This document shows, one piece after another, positions 23,310 through 32,211 of a DNA stretch of 64,000 nucleotides. A program made the translations under genes and the position numbers. The stretch lies in the NCBI RefSeq assembly GCF_018131015.1, contig NZ_JAFCJJ010000005.1, forward strand, positions 186,001 to 250,000. Direction: 5' to 3'. This stretch comes from Bradyrhizobium diazoefficiens (GTDB lineage Bacteria > Pseudomonadota > Alphaproteobacteria > Rhizobiales > Xanthobacteraceae). Numbering within the stretch: the stretch's first letter is position 1; each line of letters begins with the position of its first letter. The notes under the pieces are model-generated. The model did not search any database. It was not told where the DNA came from and saw only the letters and a program-made list of their open reading frames with translations.

Positions 23310-26300
23310 CTATCCTCCCGCCCAGACGTCGAGCACATAGCGGTTGTTCGCGCCCATCTCCTCGATCCAGCGCGCAGCCCCTGCCGCATCGCTGGCGCTC
23401 TTCTCGCGGTGGATCGCGACCAGCGCGGCCTTCACGTCGGGCTCCATCTTGCCGCCATCGCCGCAGACATAGATGATCGCGCCCTGCTCGATCAGCGGCC
23501 AGATCTTGTCCTTCTGCGCGGCAAGGACATGCTGCACATAGGTCTTCGGCCCCTCGGCGCGCGAGAACGCGGTGAAGAGCTCGGTGATGCCGCTTGCCGC
23601 AAACGCTTTCAGTTCGTCGGCGTAGAGAAAATCCTGGTCGGGATGACGGCAGCCGAAGAACAGCAGCGCAGGCCCGAGCGCCGCACCCTTCGCCTTGCGT
23701 GCGGCGCGCTCCTGGAGGAAGCCGCGGAACGGCGCCAGTCCCGTACCCGGGCCGATCATGATGATCGGCACGGATGGATCATCCGGCAGGCGGAAACCGG
23801 CCTTGGTCTCGCGCAAGGTGGCGTAGATCGCATCGCCCGCGCGCCGGTTGGCGAGATAATTCGAGCAGATGCCCTTGTAGGTGCCGAGCCCGGAGGCGGC
23901 CGGCCCTTCGACCACGCCCACCGTGACGCTGCAGCGCGCCGGATCGACCGAGGGCGAGGACGAGATCGAGTAATAGCGCGGCGCCAGCAGCGAGAGCATC
24001 TCCAGATAGACGTGGAACGGCAATTCACAGGCCGGGTGTTGGAGCAGCAGGTCGAACACCGATTTGCGCTTGGCCAGGATCTCGCTGCGGTAACGCTCGA
24101 GCGTTTCAGGTTCCTCGCCGACGAAGGCGAGCAGCTTCGGCTTGGTGATCGGGCAGCGGGTGTGCTCGGTCATGATCTGGATCTGCTTGCGCGTCGCCAC
24201 CTGCTGCAACTCGACGAACTCGCTGAGCAGGCGGCCGACCGAAACAGGCTCGCCGACCGGCAACTGCGCGCGACGGCCCTCGGCAACCTGCAGCCTGATC
24301 TGGTCGGCCGGCAGGAAGCCGAAGCGGCGGGCAACCGAATCCACCAGCGTCGGATCGTTGCGCGGGACCACGCTCAAATGGTCGCCGACACGATAGGCGA
24401 CGCCGGATGGCAGTTGCACCTCGATATGGCGGGTCGAGCGTTCCGACGGATGGGCGCCGGACTTGTTCTGAAGCTCGTCATTGACCAGCACCTTCATCGC
24501 CACCGCGCCGCCCTGGGCGACGATGGTGTTGACGGCGGTGACGGCGACCGGCTCGATCGCGTAGAGCGGATCGTCCTCGGCGGTGCGGGTGAAATTCCAG
24601 TCGATGCCGAATTCCCTGGTCGCCACTTGCGCGGCCGCCGGGAACCATTTCTGGAACTGGCCGTCGAGATCGCTGCGCGCATCGCCCTCGCCGCGCGGAT
24701 AGACCGCGCGCGCGCCATGCGCGGTCAATTGCTCGTCGATGAAGCGCGGCACCGATTGATAGGTCGCGGCCCAGTCGCTGTTGCCGCAGCCGAACACGGC
24801 ATAGCGCACATTGGCGAAGGCATCCTTCGCCAAGTCATCGCCGAGCCATTTGACGAACTGCGTGGCGTTGTCCGGCGGTGCGCCGTTGTAGGAGGCGCAG
24901 ATGATCAGCACGCCACCCTCCTGCGGCAGCTTGCCGACGTAATCGTCGAGCGTCCCGAGCTGCACGGCAAAGCCGTTGATCTCGGCAAGGTCCGCCATGC
25001 GTGTCGCGAGCTCCTCGGCGGTGCCGAGATTGGAGCCGTAGAGCACCAGCATCGGCGTGTTGTGGCCGGGCCGCGCCGTCGGTTGCCGCGGCGCTCTGGG
25101 CACTGATGCCGCCGCCGCGATGGGCCCGCCATAGGCGCCGCGCTCGCGATCGGCGCGCGGGCGGACCCTGATCTTGAAGCCTTCCGGCTTCATCGTCAGC
25201 GTCTCCTTCAGGTGCATCTGGTAGCGCTGGTGGTCGATCAGGCGGAAGCGCTGCAGGATCATGCCGAGCGCGAGCGCGGCCTCGTGCATGGCAAAACCGC
25301 GGCCGATGCAGGCGCGCTGGCCGTTGCCGAACGGCTTCCAGGCGTTCACCGGCCGCTTGGCCTCGGCCTCGCGGCTGAAATTTTCGGGGTCGAAGGCATC
25401 GGGATTGGGCCCCCAGACGGAGGGATCACGATGCAGCGCGGTCACCAGGATCGTGATGAACGTGCCCTTCTTCAGCCGGTATTTGCCGCCGCCGATGGTT
25501 TCGTCCGCGAGCGGCGAGATGCCGTAGGCAGGCGCCGGCGGCCACAGCCGCAGCGCCTCCTTCAGGATCTGCGTGATGTAGGTGAGCTGCGTCACCTGCT
25601 GGTAGGTCGGCCTCGCCTCGACATCCGGACCGAAGACACGGTCAACCTCGTCATAGGCCTTCTTCAGGATATCCGGATGCTTCAACAGCGCATAGATCGT
25701 GTAGGACAACAGGCCGCTGGTGGTCTCGTGACCCGCAATCAGGAACGTGTTGATCTGGTAGCGGATATTGACGTCGTCGAGCTGCTCGCCGGTCGACCGG
25801 TCGACGCCGGTCATCATCGCCGCCAGCATGTCCTTCTTGTCGTCGGCCGCTTCCGCGCTCCTGCGGCGCTCGGCGATGATCTCGTCGACCATCCTGTTCA
25901 TGAAGGCGACATCCTCGGCGAGCGTCTTTCTGCGTTTCTGCATCCAGAGCTGCTCGAACGGCAGGCCGCGGGTCATCATGATGGTTTCGAGCGAGCGCAC
26001 CAGCGACTCGACGAAGGGATGGTAGTCGCGCCGGTAGAACGAGTTGAAACGGTAGTCGAAGCCGCACAGCCCGATCGTATCCAGCGTCAGCGCGGTCATG
26101 TCGTGGACGACGTCGATCTCGTCGTCGGCATTGAGCCGCTCCCATTTCTTGACGAGCTGCTCGGCGATGTCGACCATGCTCGGGTGGTAGGACTGCATGG
26201 CGCGGTTGCCGAAGGGCTGCAGCAGGATGTTGTGCGCCTTGCTCCAGTTCGGCTCCCGAGTGTCGGCCGTGAACAGGCCGTCGCCGCCGACCGCGCGCAC

Positions 26301-26546
26301 GCGCCGCAGCGCGCCGCGCACCGTCTTGTCGAAGCGCTTCTCGTCGGAGAGCTCGTCGACGAGGTCGTGGCCGGAGACCACGACGATCGGCGAGCCCATC
26401 ATGTCGAGCCAGAAGATCGGGCCAAGCTCCTTGGCGAGCCGTGTCAGGTGCTGCACGGGCGCCGCCGAATCCAGCGACAACATGTTGCCGACCACCGGCT
26501 TCGTCGGTGGCTGCGGGATCGGGTCCAGTCGGTTCTTGGCTGACAT
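23310..26546 (-). CDS. Self-sufficient cytochrome P450-reductase fusion (CYP102/BM3 type)
   Basis: This 1078-residue enzyme carries a P450 heme domain and a diflavin reductase in one chain, as in P450 BM3 (1049 residues). Heme domain: GDGLFTAD near residues 88-95 (equivalent to the BM3 active-site Phe region), AGHETT at 271-276, ExxR at 330-333, and PFGNGQRACIG with ligand Cys413. FMN domain: LYGSNLGTAEELA. FAD/NADPH domain: RYYSISSSP, MIGPGTGLAPFRGFL and YVCGDGGKM, with a C-terminal VLDVWAGG. The family hydroxylates or epoxidises fatty acids with NADPH. It is the last gene of a five-gene operon with an epoxide hydrolase (32 bases upstream) and a wax ester synthase-type acyltransferase, which supports a lipid oxidation role. 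Confidence 0.97.
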   Translation of the reverse strand: MSAKNRLDPIPQPPTKPVVGNMLSLDSAAPVQHLTRLAKELGPIFWLDMMGSPIVVVSGHDLVDELSDEKRFDKTVRGALRRVRAVGGDGLFTADTREPNWSKAHNILLQPFGNRAMQSYHPSMVDIAEQLVKKWERLNADDEIDVVHDMTALTLDTIGLCGFDYRFNSFYRRDYHPFVESLVRSLETIMMTRGLPFEQLWMQKRRKTLAEDVAFMNRMVDEIIAERRRSAEAADDKKDMLAAMMTGVDRSTGEQLDDVNIRYQINTFLIAGHETTSGLLSYTIYALLKHPDILKKAYDEVDRVFGPDVEARPTYQQVTQLTYITQILKEALRLWPPAPAYGISPLADETIGGGKYRLKKGTFITILVTALHRDPSVWGPNPDAFDPENFSREAEAKRPVNAWKPFGNGQRACIGRGFAMHEAALALGMILQRFRLIDHQRYQMHLKETLTMKPEGFKIRVRPRADRERGAYGGPIAAAASVPRAPRQPTARPGHNTPMLVLYGSNLGTAEELATRMADLAEINGFAVQLGTLDDYVGKLPQEGGVLIICASYNGAPPDNATQFVKWLGDDLAKDAFANVRYAVFGCGNSDWAATYQSVPRFIDEQLTAHGARAVYPRGEGDARSDLDGQFQKWFPAAAQVATREFGIDWNFTRTAEDDPLYAIEPVAVTAVNTIVAQGGAVAMKVLVNDELQNKSGAHPSERSTRHIEVQLPSGVAYRVGDHLSVVPRNDPTLVDSVARRFGFLPADQIRLQVAEGRRAQLPVGEPVSVGRLLSEFVELQQVATRKQIQIMTEHTRCPITKPKLLAFVGEEPETLERYRSEILAKRKSVFDLLLQHPACELPFHVYLEMLSLLAPRYYSISSSPSVDPARCSVTVGVVEGPAASGLGTYKGICSNYLANRRAGDAIYATLRETKAGFRLPDDPSVPIIMIGPGTGLAPFRGFLQERAARKAKGAALGPALLFFGCRHPDQDFLYADELKAFAASGITELFTAFSRAEGPKTYVQHVLAAQKDKIWPLIEQGAIIYVCGDGGKMEPDVKAALVAIHREKSASDAAGAARWIEEMGANNRYVLDVWAGG

Positions 26547-26578
26547 TTAACTGCGTTCCCCCTGCCCTGGCCGTCGAC

Positions 26579-27571
26579 CTAGCCGAACCGCCTTCTACGC
26601 CATTCGATCAGCTTGGCGCTGACCTCTTCCGGCTTCTCCTGCTGCGTCCAATGGCCGCTGTCCTTCACGAGATACTTCTCGAGGTCGGCGACCAGCGTCT
26701 CCATGCCATCGGCCGCCGAGGGCGGCAGCACCCTGTCGTTCTCGGCCATGATCATCAAGCACGGCACCTGGATGTGGTGGTCGAGGCCCTGCGACCGCTC
26801 CCAGTTGCGGGTGAAATTCCGATACCAGTTGATGCCGCCGGTAAAGCCGGTCCTGGCAAAGGTGTCGACGAACACCTTCTTCTCCTCGGCCGACAGGATC
26901 GGCGTGCGCGGATCGGCCTTGGCGTCGTAGGCCGCGATGATCTGCGGGAACGCCAGGTTCAGCTTTGGTGACGCGCCGACCCCCGCGACCGGCGGCTGCT
27001 CCGCCTTCTCGGGCCCGCCCAGCGGCTTGCGCATGAAGGCATCGAACGTCTGCTCGACACGGGTCCCGAAGATCCGGTCCGGCTCGCGCGCGGGATCCTG
27101 GAACTGGACGATGTACATCTGGTCGCCGAAGCGCTGGCGGAACAGCTCGATCGGATCGATCGGCGCGCGGTCCCAATGCGGCGTGTTGACGCCGACCACG
27201 CCGGCGGTACGCGACGGGTAGCGCAGCGGCATCTGCCAGACGACGAAGCCACCCCAGTCGTGGCCGACGAAGATCGCCTTGTCGATCGCGAGATGATCGA
27301 GCAGCCCGATCAGGTCCCCGGTCAGGTGCTCCATGTCATAGGCTTCGACCGGCTCCGGCCGCTCGGTCGCGCCATAGCCACGCTGGTCCGGCGCGATCAC
27401 CCGGATGCCGGCCTCGCTCAGCGCCTTGATCTGGTGCCGCCAGGAGAAGGCAAGCTCAGGCCAGCCATGACACAGCACCACCGGCGGGGTGTCGGTAACC
27501 GGGCCCGCCTCGTAATAGCCCATGCGGATTCCGTTCGTCTGCGCGAACTTGAGCGGCGGCATTTCAATCAT
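26579..27571 (-). CDS. Epoxide hydrolase-type alpha/beta hydrolase
   Basis: This 330-residue protein has the soluble epoxide hydrolase layout: oxyanion motif HGWPE at residues 35-39, PDQRGYGATERP, nucleophile Asp105 in GHDWGG, a cap domain with NWYRNFTRNW supplying a ring-opening Tyr, and His in DSGHWTQQEKP. Asp rather than Ser at the elbow separates epoxide hydrolases and dehalogenases from esterases, and HGWP with cap tyrosines favours epoxide hydrolase. It lies between the WS/DGAT gene (21-base gap) and the CYP102 gene, so it may open fatty epoxides made by that P450. The specific substrate is inference. Confidence 0.92.
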   Translation of the reverse strand: MIEMPPLKFAQTNGIRMGYYEAGPVTDTPPVVLCHGWPELAFSWRHQIKALSEAGIRVIAPDQRGYGATERPEPVEAYDMEHLTGDLIGLLDHLAIDKAIFVGHDWGGFVVWQMPLRYPSRTAGVVGVNTPHWDRAPIDPIELFRQRFGDQMYIVQFQDPAREPDRIFGTRVEQTFDAFMRKPLGGPEKAEQPPVAGVGASPKLNLAFPQIIAAYDAKADPRTPILSAEEKKVFVDTFARTGFTGGINWYRNFTRNWERSQGLDHHIQVPCLMIMAENDRVLPPSAADGMETLVADLEKYLVKDSGHWTQQEKPEEVSAKLIEWRRRRFG

Positions 27572-27592
27572 TGCAAATGTCCTGACAACTTC

Positions 27593-29143
27593 CTACTCGG
27601 CGGCGCCCTTGACGTCGGCCGCCGGCAGCCCATAAGCCGCCTCGAGCGCCGCAAACTCCTCCGGCAGCATATCGCACATCACCTGCACGTGCGGAATGAT
27701 GTTGGCGCCGACGATGAAGCCGAAATCGAGCTGGTCGCGGTAACTCTGCACGGTGATGTTGAGCGCCTGTCCGTGCGTCGAGATCGACACCGGATAGATG
27801 TGCAGGAGCTCGGCGCCGGCGGCATAGAGCGTCTGCCGCGGCCCCGGCACGTTGGAGACGGTGATGTTGGCGGCCGGCGGCAGCACGTCCGACAGGTTCG
27901 AGCGGCTGTGGAGCAGCGCCAGGATCTGCACCATCATCGGCGCGCCCAGCATCGAGATGTTGGAGACCTGCGGCATCAGCGCGCGCAGCGGATGCGAGAT
28001 TTCCTTGGCCTTGGTCGATTGCGCGATGATCGCCTCGAGCCGCGCCCTGGGATCGGCGACGTCGGTTGCGATCGAGCAGATCATGCCGAACACCTGGTTG
28101 TTGGCCTCGGTGTTGCCCTCCTCGCGCAGCGAGATCGGCACGGCGGCCGTCATCGACTTGGCCGGCAGGGCGCCGTGCTGCTGGAGGTAGCGCCGGACCA
28201 CGCCGGAGGCGAGCGCCAGCACGACGTCGTTGAGCTTGCCGCCGGCCTGCTTGGCCAGCGCCTTCGCCCGCGACAGCGAAATCGAGACGCCGGCGAAGCT
28301 GCGTTCCGAGGAGATCGTCTTGTTGAGCATCGTCGGCGGCGACACCATGCTGGCGAGGCCCTCGCGCGATTTCGGATCGGAGATCTTGCCGAGCACGTCG
28401 GAGACGCTCTTGATCACGGTCGGGATGTTGCCGGCAAAGCGCACCGCGCTTTCGATCTGGGACATCGCGTTGTCGAACAGGATCGAGCCGATGTCGCTCT
28501 TGCCGGTGCGCGGCAGTTGCAGATTTTTCGCTGCGGCCGAGGCGTCGAGCGGCTGGCTGAACAGCTGCTGATAGGAATCGAGCAGGTTTGCCGCGATGTC
28601 GCGCGGCTCCTGCGCGGGCCTCGCGCCGCCGGTCGGCGGTTCGACCTGCCGCGGGATCGGCGAGATGTCGTAGATCATGTTGGTGAGCGCGGCACCGGCG
28701 CCGCCGTCGATGGCGGCATGGTGCATCTTGGAATAGAGCCCGATCTCGTTGTCCTTCATGCCCTCGAATACGTAGAACTCCCAGAGCGGCCGGGCGCGGT
28801 TCAACAGCTTGGCATGCATCCAGCCGACGATGCGTTCGAGCGTGGCGCGGTCACGCGGCGCCGGCAGGCTGGCGCGGAAGATGTGACGGTCGATGTCGAA
28901 CTGGTCGTCCTCGACCCAGGAGGGGTGGTCGATATCCAGCGGAGCCTTCTCCAGACGCGCCTTCAGGATCGGCGCGAGGTGCAGGCGCGAGACGATCATT
29001 GCCTTGAAGTCTTCGAAGAAGTCGCCCTTGTAGCCGTCGGGCAGGCGAAAGATCGCCATGCTGCCGACATGCATCGGCATTTCCGGCGTTTCCAGATAGA
29101 GAAAGGATGCGTCCAGCGACGACAGCTTCTTCCCGTCTGCCAT
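27593..29143 (-). CDS. Wax ester synthase/diacylglycerol acyltransferase (WS/DGAT)
   Basis: This 516-residue membrane-associated acyltransferase of the WS/DGAT (AtfA-like) family joins acyl-CoA to a fatty alcohol or diacylglycerol. The catalytic HHxxxDG motif is HHAAIDG at residues 141-147. Other family segments are LSSLDASFLYLETPEMPMHVG at the N-terminus, LNDVVLALASGVVRRYL, and NITVSNVPGPRQTLYAAGAELL in the C-terminal domain. The start at 29143 follows GGGAGGG; upstream in-frame sequence is the 3' end of the neighbouring hydrolase gene in another frame. It is the third gene of a lipid-related operon. Confidence 0.94.
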   Translation of the reverse strand: MADGKKLSSLDASFLYLETPEMPMHVGSMAIFRLPDGYKGDFFEDFKAMIVSRLHLAPILKARLEKAPLDIDHPSWVEDDQFDIDRHIFRASLPAPRDRATLERIVGWMHAKLLNRARPLWEFYVFEGMKDNEIGLYSKMHHAAIDGGAGAALTNMIYDISPIPRQVEPPTGGARPAQEPRDIAANLLDSYQQLFSQPLDASAAAKNLQLPRTGKSDIGSILFDNAMSQIESAVRFAGNIPTVIKSVSDVLGKISDPKSREGLASMVSPPTMLNKTISSERSFAGVSISLSRAKALAKQAGGKLNDVVLALASGVVRRYLQQHGALPAKSMTAAVPISLREEGNTEANNQVFGMICSIATDVADPRARLEAIIAQSTKAKEISHPLRALMPQVSNISMLGAPMMVQILALLHSRSNLSDVLPPAANITVSNVPGPRQTLYAAGAELLHIYPVSISTHGQALNITVQSYRDQLDFGFIVGANIIPHVQVMCDMLPEEFAALEAAYGLPAADVKGAAE

Positions 29144-29190
29144 GGTTCCCTCCCGAGACGTCCGACGGGCGCCTTGAGGGGCGCCTCTTG

Positions 29191-29991
29191 TCAGGCCGAT
29201 ACTGCCCGTTCCGGCGGGGCATATGCAATGGCAAACGGCCCTTCCCGGTCGAACGGCGAGAACTCGCCCTCTGCTTGCGCAAGGCGGTCGGCGACGGCCC
29301 ACAGCGCCGCCGGGTTCACCCCGAGACCGATATGGCTTGCCAGGTGAACCTCGATGTTCTCGGCACGATCGGATGGGCGCAACAGGCATGTCCGCCAGTT
29401 CACGACGCCGTCGGCGCGCGAATAGATCGAGGTTGCGGGCACCGGCAGGTCGCCGGCGATCGCCGCGCGCGCTTCCGCAAAATCCTCGACGCGCTCGCCG
29501 GACAACGCCTCATAGAGCCGCGTCGCGTTGGTCGCCCGCACGTCGTTGGCAAAGGGACTACCGAGCGTGATGACATAGCGGACCATGTCGGGCGCCTGCA
29601 GTGCCAGATCGCGGGCGTAGACGCCGCCGAGGCTCCATCCGACCAGGCTGACCTTGCGTCCGCTTGCGGCATGGATTTCGGCAAGCCTGGTGCGCAAGGC
29701 CTCCCGCATCCGCGCCAGGCCGCCGAGATTGCGGCCCATCCGCCAGGCATGCGCCTCATAGCCGAGCTCGCCGAGATAGCGCCGCATCGGCGCCATCGAG
29801 AGATCGCTGGCAAGAAAGCCCGGCAGCGCCAGCACAGGGTGGCCATCGCCCCTGGGCGCCCGCATCAGGAGCGGCGACAGCAGCAGGCTGGCGTTGAGTT
29901 CGAACAGGCCGCGCGCTTCCGCAAGCAGGAGACCGAGCGCCGGCGGACGTAACCGGCCCGAGCCCTGCGCCCCGTCGTCAGCGACCGGCAT
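29191..29991 (-). CDS. Alpha/beta hydrolase (paralogue of the 16280-17050 gene)
   Basis: This 266-residue hydrolase has GHPVLALPGFLASD, nucleophile elbow VGWSLGGVYA, VITLGSPFAND, YSRADGVVNWRTC and SHIGLGVNPAA. Each has a counterpart in the same order in the product of 16280-17050. A likely catalytic triad is the Ser in GWSLGG, the Asp in SRADG and the His in SHIG. Its ATG overlaps the stop of the DUF6489 gene (TAATG), and the WS/DGAT gene follows after 47 bases, so a lipid or ester substrate is plausible. No signal peptide is evident. Confidence 0.87.
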   Translation of the reverse strand: MPVADDGAQGSGRLRPPALGLLLAEARGLFELNASLLLSPLLMRAPRGDGHPVLALPGFLASDLSMAPMRRYLGELGYEAHAWRMGRNLGGLARMREALRTRLAEIHAASGRKVSLVGWSLGGVYARDLALQAPDMVRYVITLGSPFANDVRATNATRLYEALSGERVEDFAEARAAIAGDLPVPATSIYSRADGVVNWRTCLLRPSDRAENIEVHLASHIGLGVNPAALWAVADRLAQAEGEFSPFDREGPFAIAYAPPERAVSA

Positions 29992-30251
29992 TATTTCTTC
30001 TTGTCACCACCGCCCCGCGGCACGGCAAGGCCGGCCATGGCGACGAACATGTCCTGAAACCGCTCGGCGATCTTCGGATCGAAGGTGAACCAGCTCTGGA
30101 TCAGCGATTCCGGCGAGATCTTCTCGATGTTGCTCACCACCTGCTGCTGCAGCTTCTCCATGACCGCCGTCTGCATCGGCGCGACGTCGGGCAGCCCGAT
30201 GAACTGGCGGGCCTCGAGGGGGGTGCAATCGATTTCGATGTTAACTTTCAT
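29991..30251 (-). CDS. DUF6489 family small protein
   Basis: This 86-residue acidic/helical protein starts MKVNIEIDCTPLEARQFIGLPDV, which matches DUF6489, followed by MQTAVMEKLQQQ and a Lys-rich end GGGDKKK. Function is unknown. It has a strong ribosome binding site (GGAGGGG) and is the first gene of the operon with the hydrolase, WS/DGAT, epoxide hydrolase and CYP102. The Met/Gln-rich amphipathic helix and lipid-gene context allow a lipid-granule or membrane-associated role, as speculation. Confidence 0.75.
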   Translation of the reverse strand: MKVNIEIDCTPLEARQFIGLPDVAPMQTAVMEKLQQQVVSNIEKISPESLIQSWFTFDPKIAERFQDMFVAMAGLAVPRGGGDKKK

Positions 30252-30476
30252 GTCCCCTCCAGATCGGGTTCAGCCGGCCCGGCACAGTATCGCCGTGACA
30301 CGGTACGGGGCGCAAGCGACCTGACATGGGCGGCCCGGCGCCAGCCTCCGCAATCACCAGATATGGTCAATCAAGTCGTTTCGCCACAAACCCGCTCGCT
30401 CGCCGGTCGGCAAGGGCATATTCGCCCCCAGCCGGCGCCGGATAGCGGGTCAGCATTGCTGCATAGCGGCGCAACT

Positions 30477-30507
30477 TGGCGCATTCCTTGCTGGAATGAC
30501 GCTTGCA
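30477..30507 (+). promoter_or_regulatory. Tandem sigma-54-like -24/-12 promoter motifs
   Basis: Two 16-base matches to TGGCACG-N4-TTGCW lie back to back: TGGCGCATTCCTTGCT (30477-30492) and TGGAATGACGCTTGCA (30492-30507). Each has GG and GC separated by exactly 10 bases and a perfect TTGCW element. They are 87-102 bases upstream of the binding-protein start codon. RpoN-dependent expression would fit nitrogen-responsive peptide uptake. No enhancer-binding-protein gene is nearby. Confidence 0.5.
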
Positions 30508-30516
30508 CGGTGCAAG
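30502..30516. promoter_or_regulatory. Perfect 7-1-7 palindrome CTTGCACGGTGCAAG
   Basis: CTTGCAC and GTGCAAG flank a single G. The left arm coincides with the -12 element of the downstream sigma-54-like motif, so a protein bound here would block or modulate that promoter. Confidence 0.5.
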
Positions 30517-30593
30517 AACTCTGGGCAACATGGATTGATCAGCCCACCGAACAATCAAAAATCACCGGCGCGGCAGAGTGGAGAGGGTCAAGA

Positions 30594-32195
30594 ATGTCAG
30601 TTGGTCGAAGTCTGTATGCGGCGATGCTCGCCGGTATGCTTGCGTTGACGGTGTCCCCGGCATCGAGCCAGACGCTGCGCTACGCCAACCAGGGTGAGCT
30701 CAAATCGCTCGACCCCTATACGCTGAACGAATCGACGACCCATGCGCATCTCGGCCATGTCTATGAGGGCCTGGTCGCGCGCGACAGGAACCTGAAGATC
30801 ATCCCGGCGCTGGCCGAAAGCTGGGAGACACCGGAGCCGACCCGCTGGCGCTTCCACCTGCGCAAGGGCGTGAAATTCCACAACGGCGATCCCTTCACCG
30901 CGGATGACGTGGTGTTCTCCGCGGAGCGCGTACGGGCGACCGGCTCGAACCTGCTGAGCCGCATTCCCGCCGACGCCAAGGTCGTCAAGATCGACGATTA
31001 CACCGTCGATTTCATCCTCACCAAGCCCAATCCCATCCTGACCGCGCTCTGGGCGACGTGGTACATCATGGACAAGAAATGGGCAGAGGCGAACAATGCG
31101 GTGGCGCCGACGCCGGCAGCCGCCACGACCCCGAGCTACGCCTCGCTCCATGAAAACGGCACTGGTCCCTTCATGATCGAGAGCCATCAGCCGGGCGTGA
31201 AGACCGTCTTCAAGGCCAATCCGAACTGGTGGCGCAAGCCGGAACATAACCTGAAGGAGATCATCTTCACGCCGATCGCCTCCGAAGCCACGCGCGTGGC
31301 GGCACTGCTGTCGGGCGAGGTCGACGTGATCGAGCCGGTTCCGGTCCAGGACATCCAGCGCGTCAATGCGAGCCCGAACGCCACCGTGCTCACCGGACCC
31401 GAGCTCCGCACCATCTTCGTCGGCATGGACCAGTCGCGCGACGAGCTGCTGTTCTCGAACGTCAAGGGCAAGAATCCGTTCAAGGACATCCGCGTCCGCG
31501 AGGCCGTCTACAAGACGATCGACGTCGACCTGATCAAGAACCGCGTCATGCGCGGCCTCTCGACGCCGTCGGCGCTGATGATCGCACCGGAGCTCTATCC
31601 GATGTCGAAGGACTTCCCCCGGCCGAAGCCCGATCCCGAGGCCGCCAAGAAGCTGCTGGCGGATGCCGGCTATGCCGACGGTTTCGAAGTGACGATGGAT
31701 TGTCCGAACGACCGCTACGTCAATGACGCCGCGATCTGCCAGGCGATCGTCGGCATGCTCGCCCGCATCAACATCAAGGTGAACCTGCTGGCGCAGCCCA
31801 AGGCGCAATATTTCGCCAAGGTGCTCAAGCCGGGCGGCTACAAGACCTCGCTGTTCATGCTGGGCTGGACCCCCGACACGCTCGACTCCCACAACGTGAT
31901 GCACGACATCATGGGCTGCCGTGACGACCCCAGCGATCCCAACCGCGGCGAGGCCAATCTCGCCGGCTACTGCAACAAGCAGTTCGACGAGCTCGCCGAC
32001 AAGGTTCTGCTGGAACCCGATACGACCAAGCGCGATCTCCTGATCAAGCAGGCCTACGAGATCGCAATCAAGGACTACGCCTACGTTCCGCTGCATCAGC
32101 AGGCCCTCGCCTGGGGCGTGTCAAAGAAAGTGAAACTGACCCAGCGTGCGGACAACCAGGTCCTGCTCTACTGGGCGACCAAGCAGGACGAGTAG
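30594..32195 (+). CDS. Peptide-type ABC transporter substrate-binding protein (family 5), system 1
   Basis: This 533-residue periplasmic protein has a signal peptide (MSVGRSLYAAMLAGMLALTV, cleavage near PASSQ) and an SBP family 5 domain: YANQGELKSLDPYTLNE, FHLRKGVKFHNGDPFTADDVVF and an ENGTGPFMIESHQPG segment. These proteins bind oligopeptides, dipeptides or similar ligands such as glutathione. The start at 30594 follows GGAGAGG. It heads a 14-kb run of transporter genes and is separated from its permease genes by a 130-bp gap with a strong hairpin, which probably keeps it more abundant than the membrane parts. Confidence 0.94.
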   Translation: MSVGRSLYAAMLAGMLALTVSPASSQTLRYANQGELKSLDPYTLNESTTHAHLGHVYEGLVARDRNLKIIPALAESWETPEPTRWRFHLRKGVKFHNGDPFTADDVVFSAERVRATGSNLLSRIPADAKVVKIDDYTVDFILTKPNPILTALWATWYIMDKKWAEANNAVAPTPAAATTPSYASLHENGTGPFMIESHQPGVKTVFKANPNWWRKPEHNLKEIIFTPIASEATRVAALLSGEVDVIEPVPVQDIQRVNASPNATVLTGPELRTIFVGMDQSRDELLFSNVKGKNPFKDIRVREAVYKTIDVDLIKNRVMRGLSTPSALMIAPELYPMSKDFPRPKPDPEAAKKLLADAGYADGFEVTMDCPNDRYVNDAAICQAIVGMLARINIKVNLLAQPKAQYFAKVLKPGGYKTSLFMLGWTPDTLDSHNVMHDIMGCRDDPSDPNRGEANLAGYCNKQFDELADKVLLEPDTTKRDLLIKQAYEIAIKDYAYVPLHQQALAWGVSKKVKLTQRADNQVLLYWATKQDE

Positions 32196-32211
32196 GTGTC
32201 GACAAGTTGTG

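Larger units (their letters stand above)
30252..30593. other. 342-bp divergent intergenic region
   Basis: This gap separates the minus-strand lipid operon from the plus-strand peptide-transport operon. It holds a short dyad CCGTG-A-CACGG at 30293-30303 on the lipid-operon side. On the transport side there are two tandem sigma-54-like motifs and a perfect palindrome (separate entries). I see no gene or non-coding RNA in it. Confidence 0.6.

Noticed and set aside
23148..25106. Long plus-strand frame opposite the CYP102 reductase domain
   Set aside because: It is antisense to a gene with complete P450 and diflavin motifs; the translation is Arg/Ala/His-rich without a recognisable fold.
27176..29347. 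Long plus-strand frame opposite the epoxide hydrolase and WS/DGAT genes
   Set aside because: The same mirror-frame effect; the opposite strand carries catalytic motifs (HGWPE, GHDWGG, HHAAIDG).
30252..30593. Plus-strand upstream extension of the system 1 binding protein (in-frame start at 30363)
   Set aside because: It would bury the signal peptide behind a 77-residue non-hydrophobic leader and run through the promoter motifs; the ATG at 30594 has a strong ribosome binding site.
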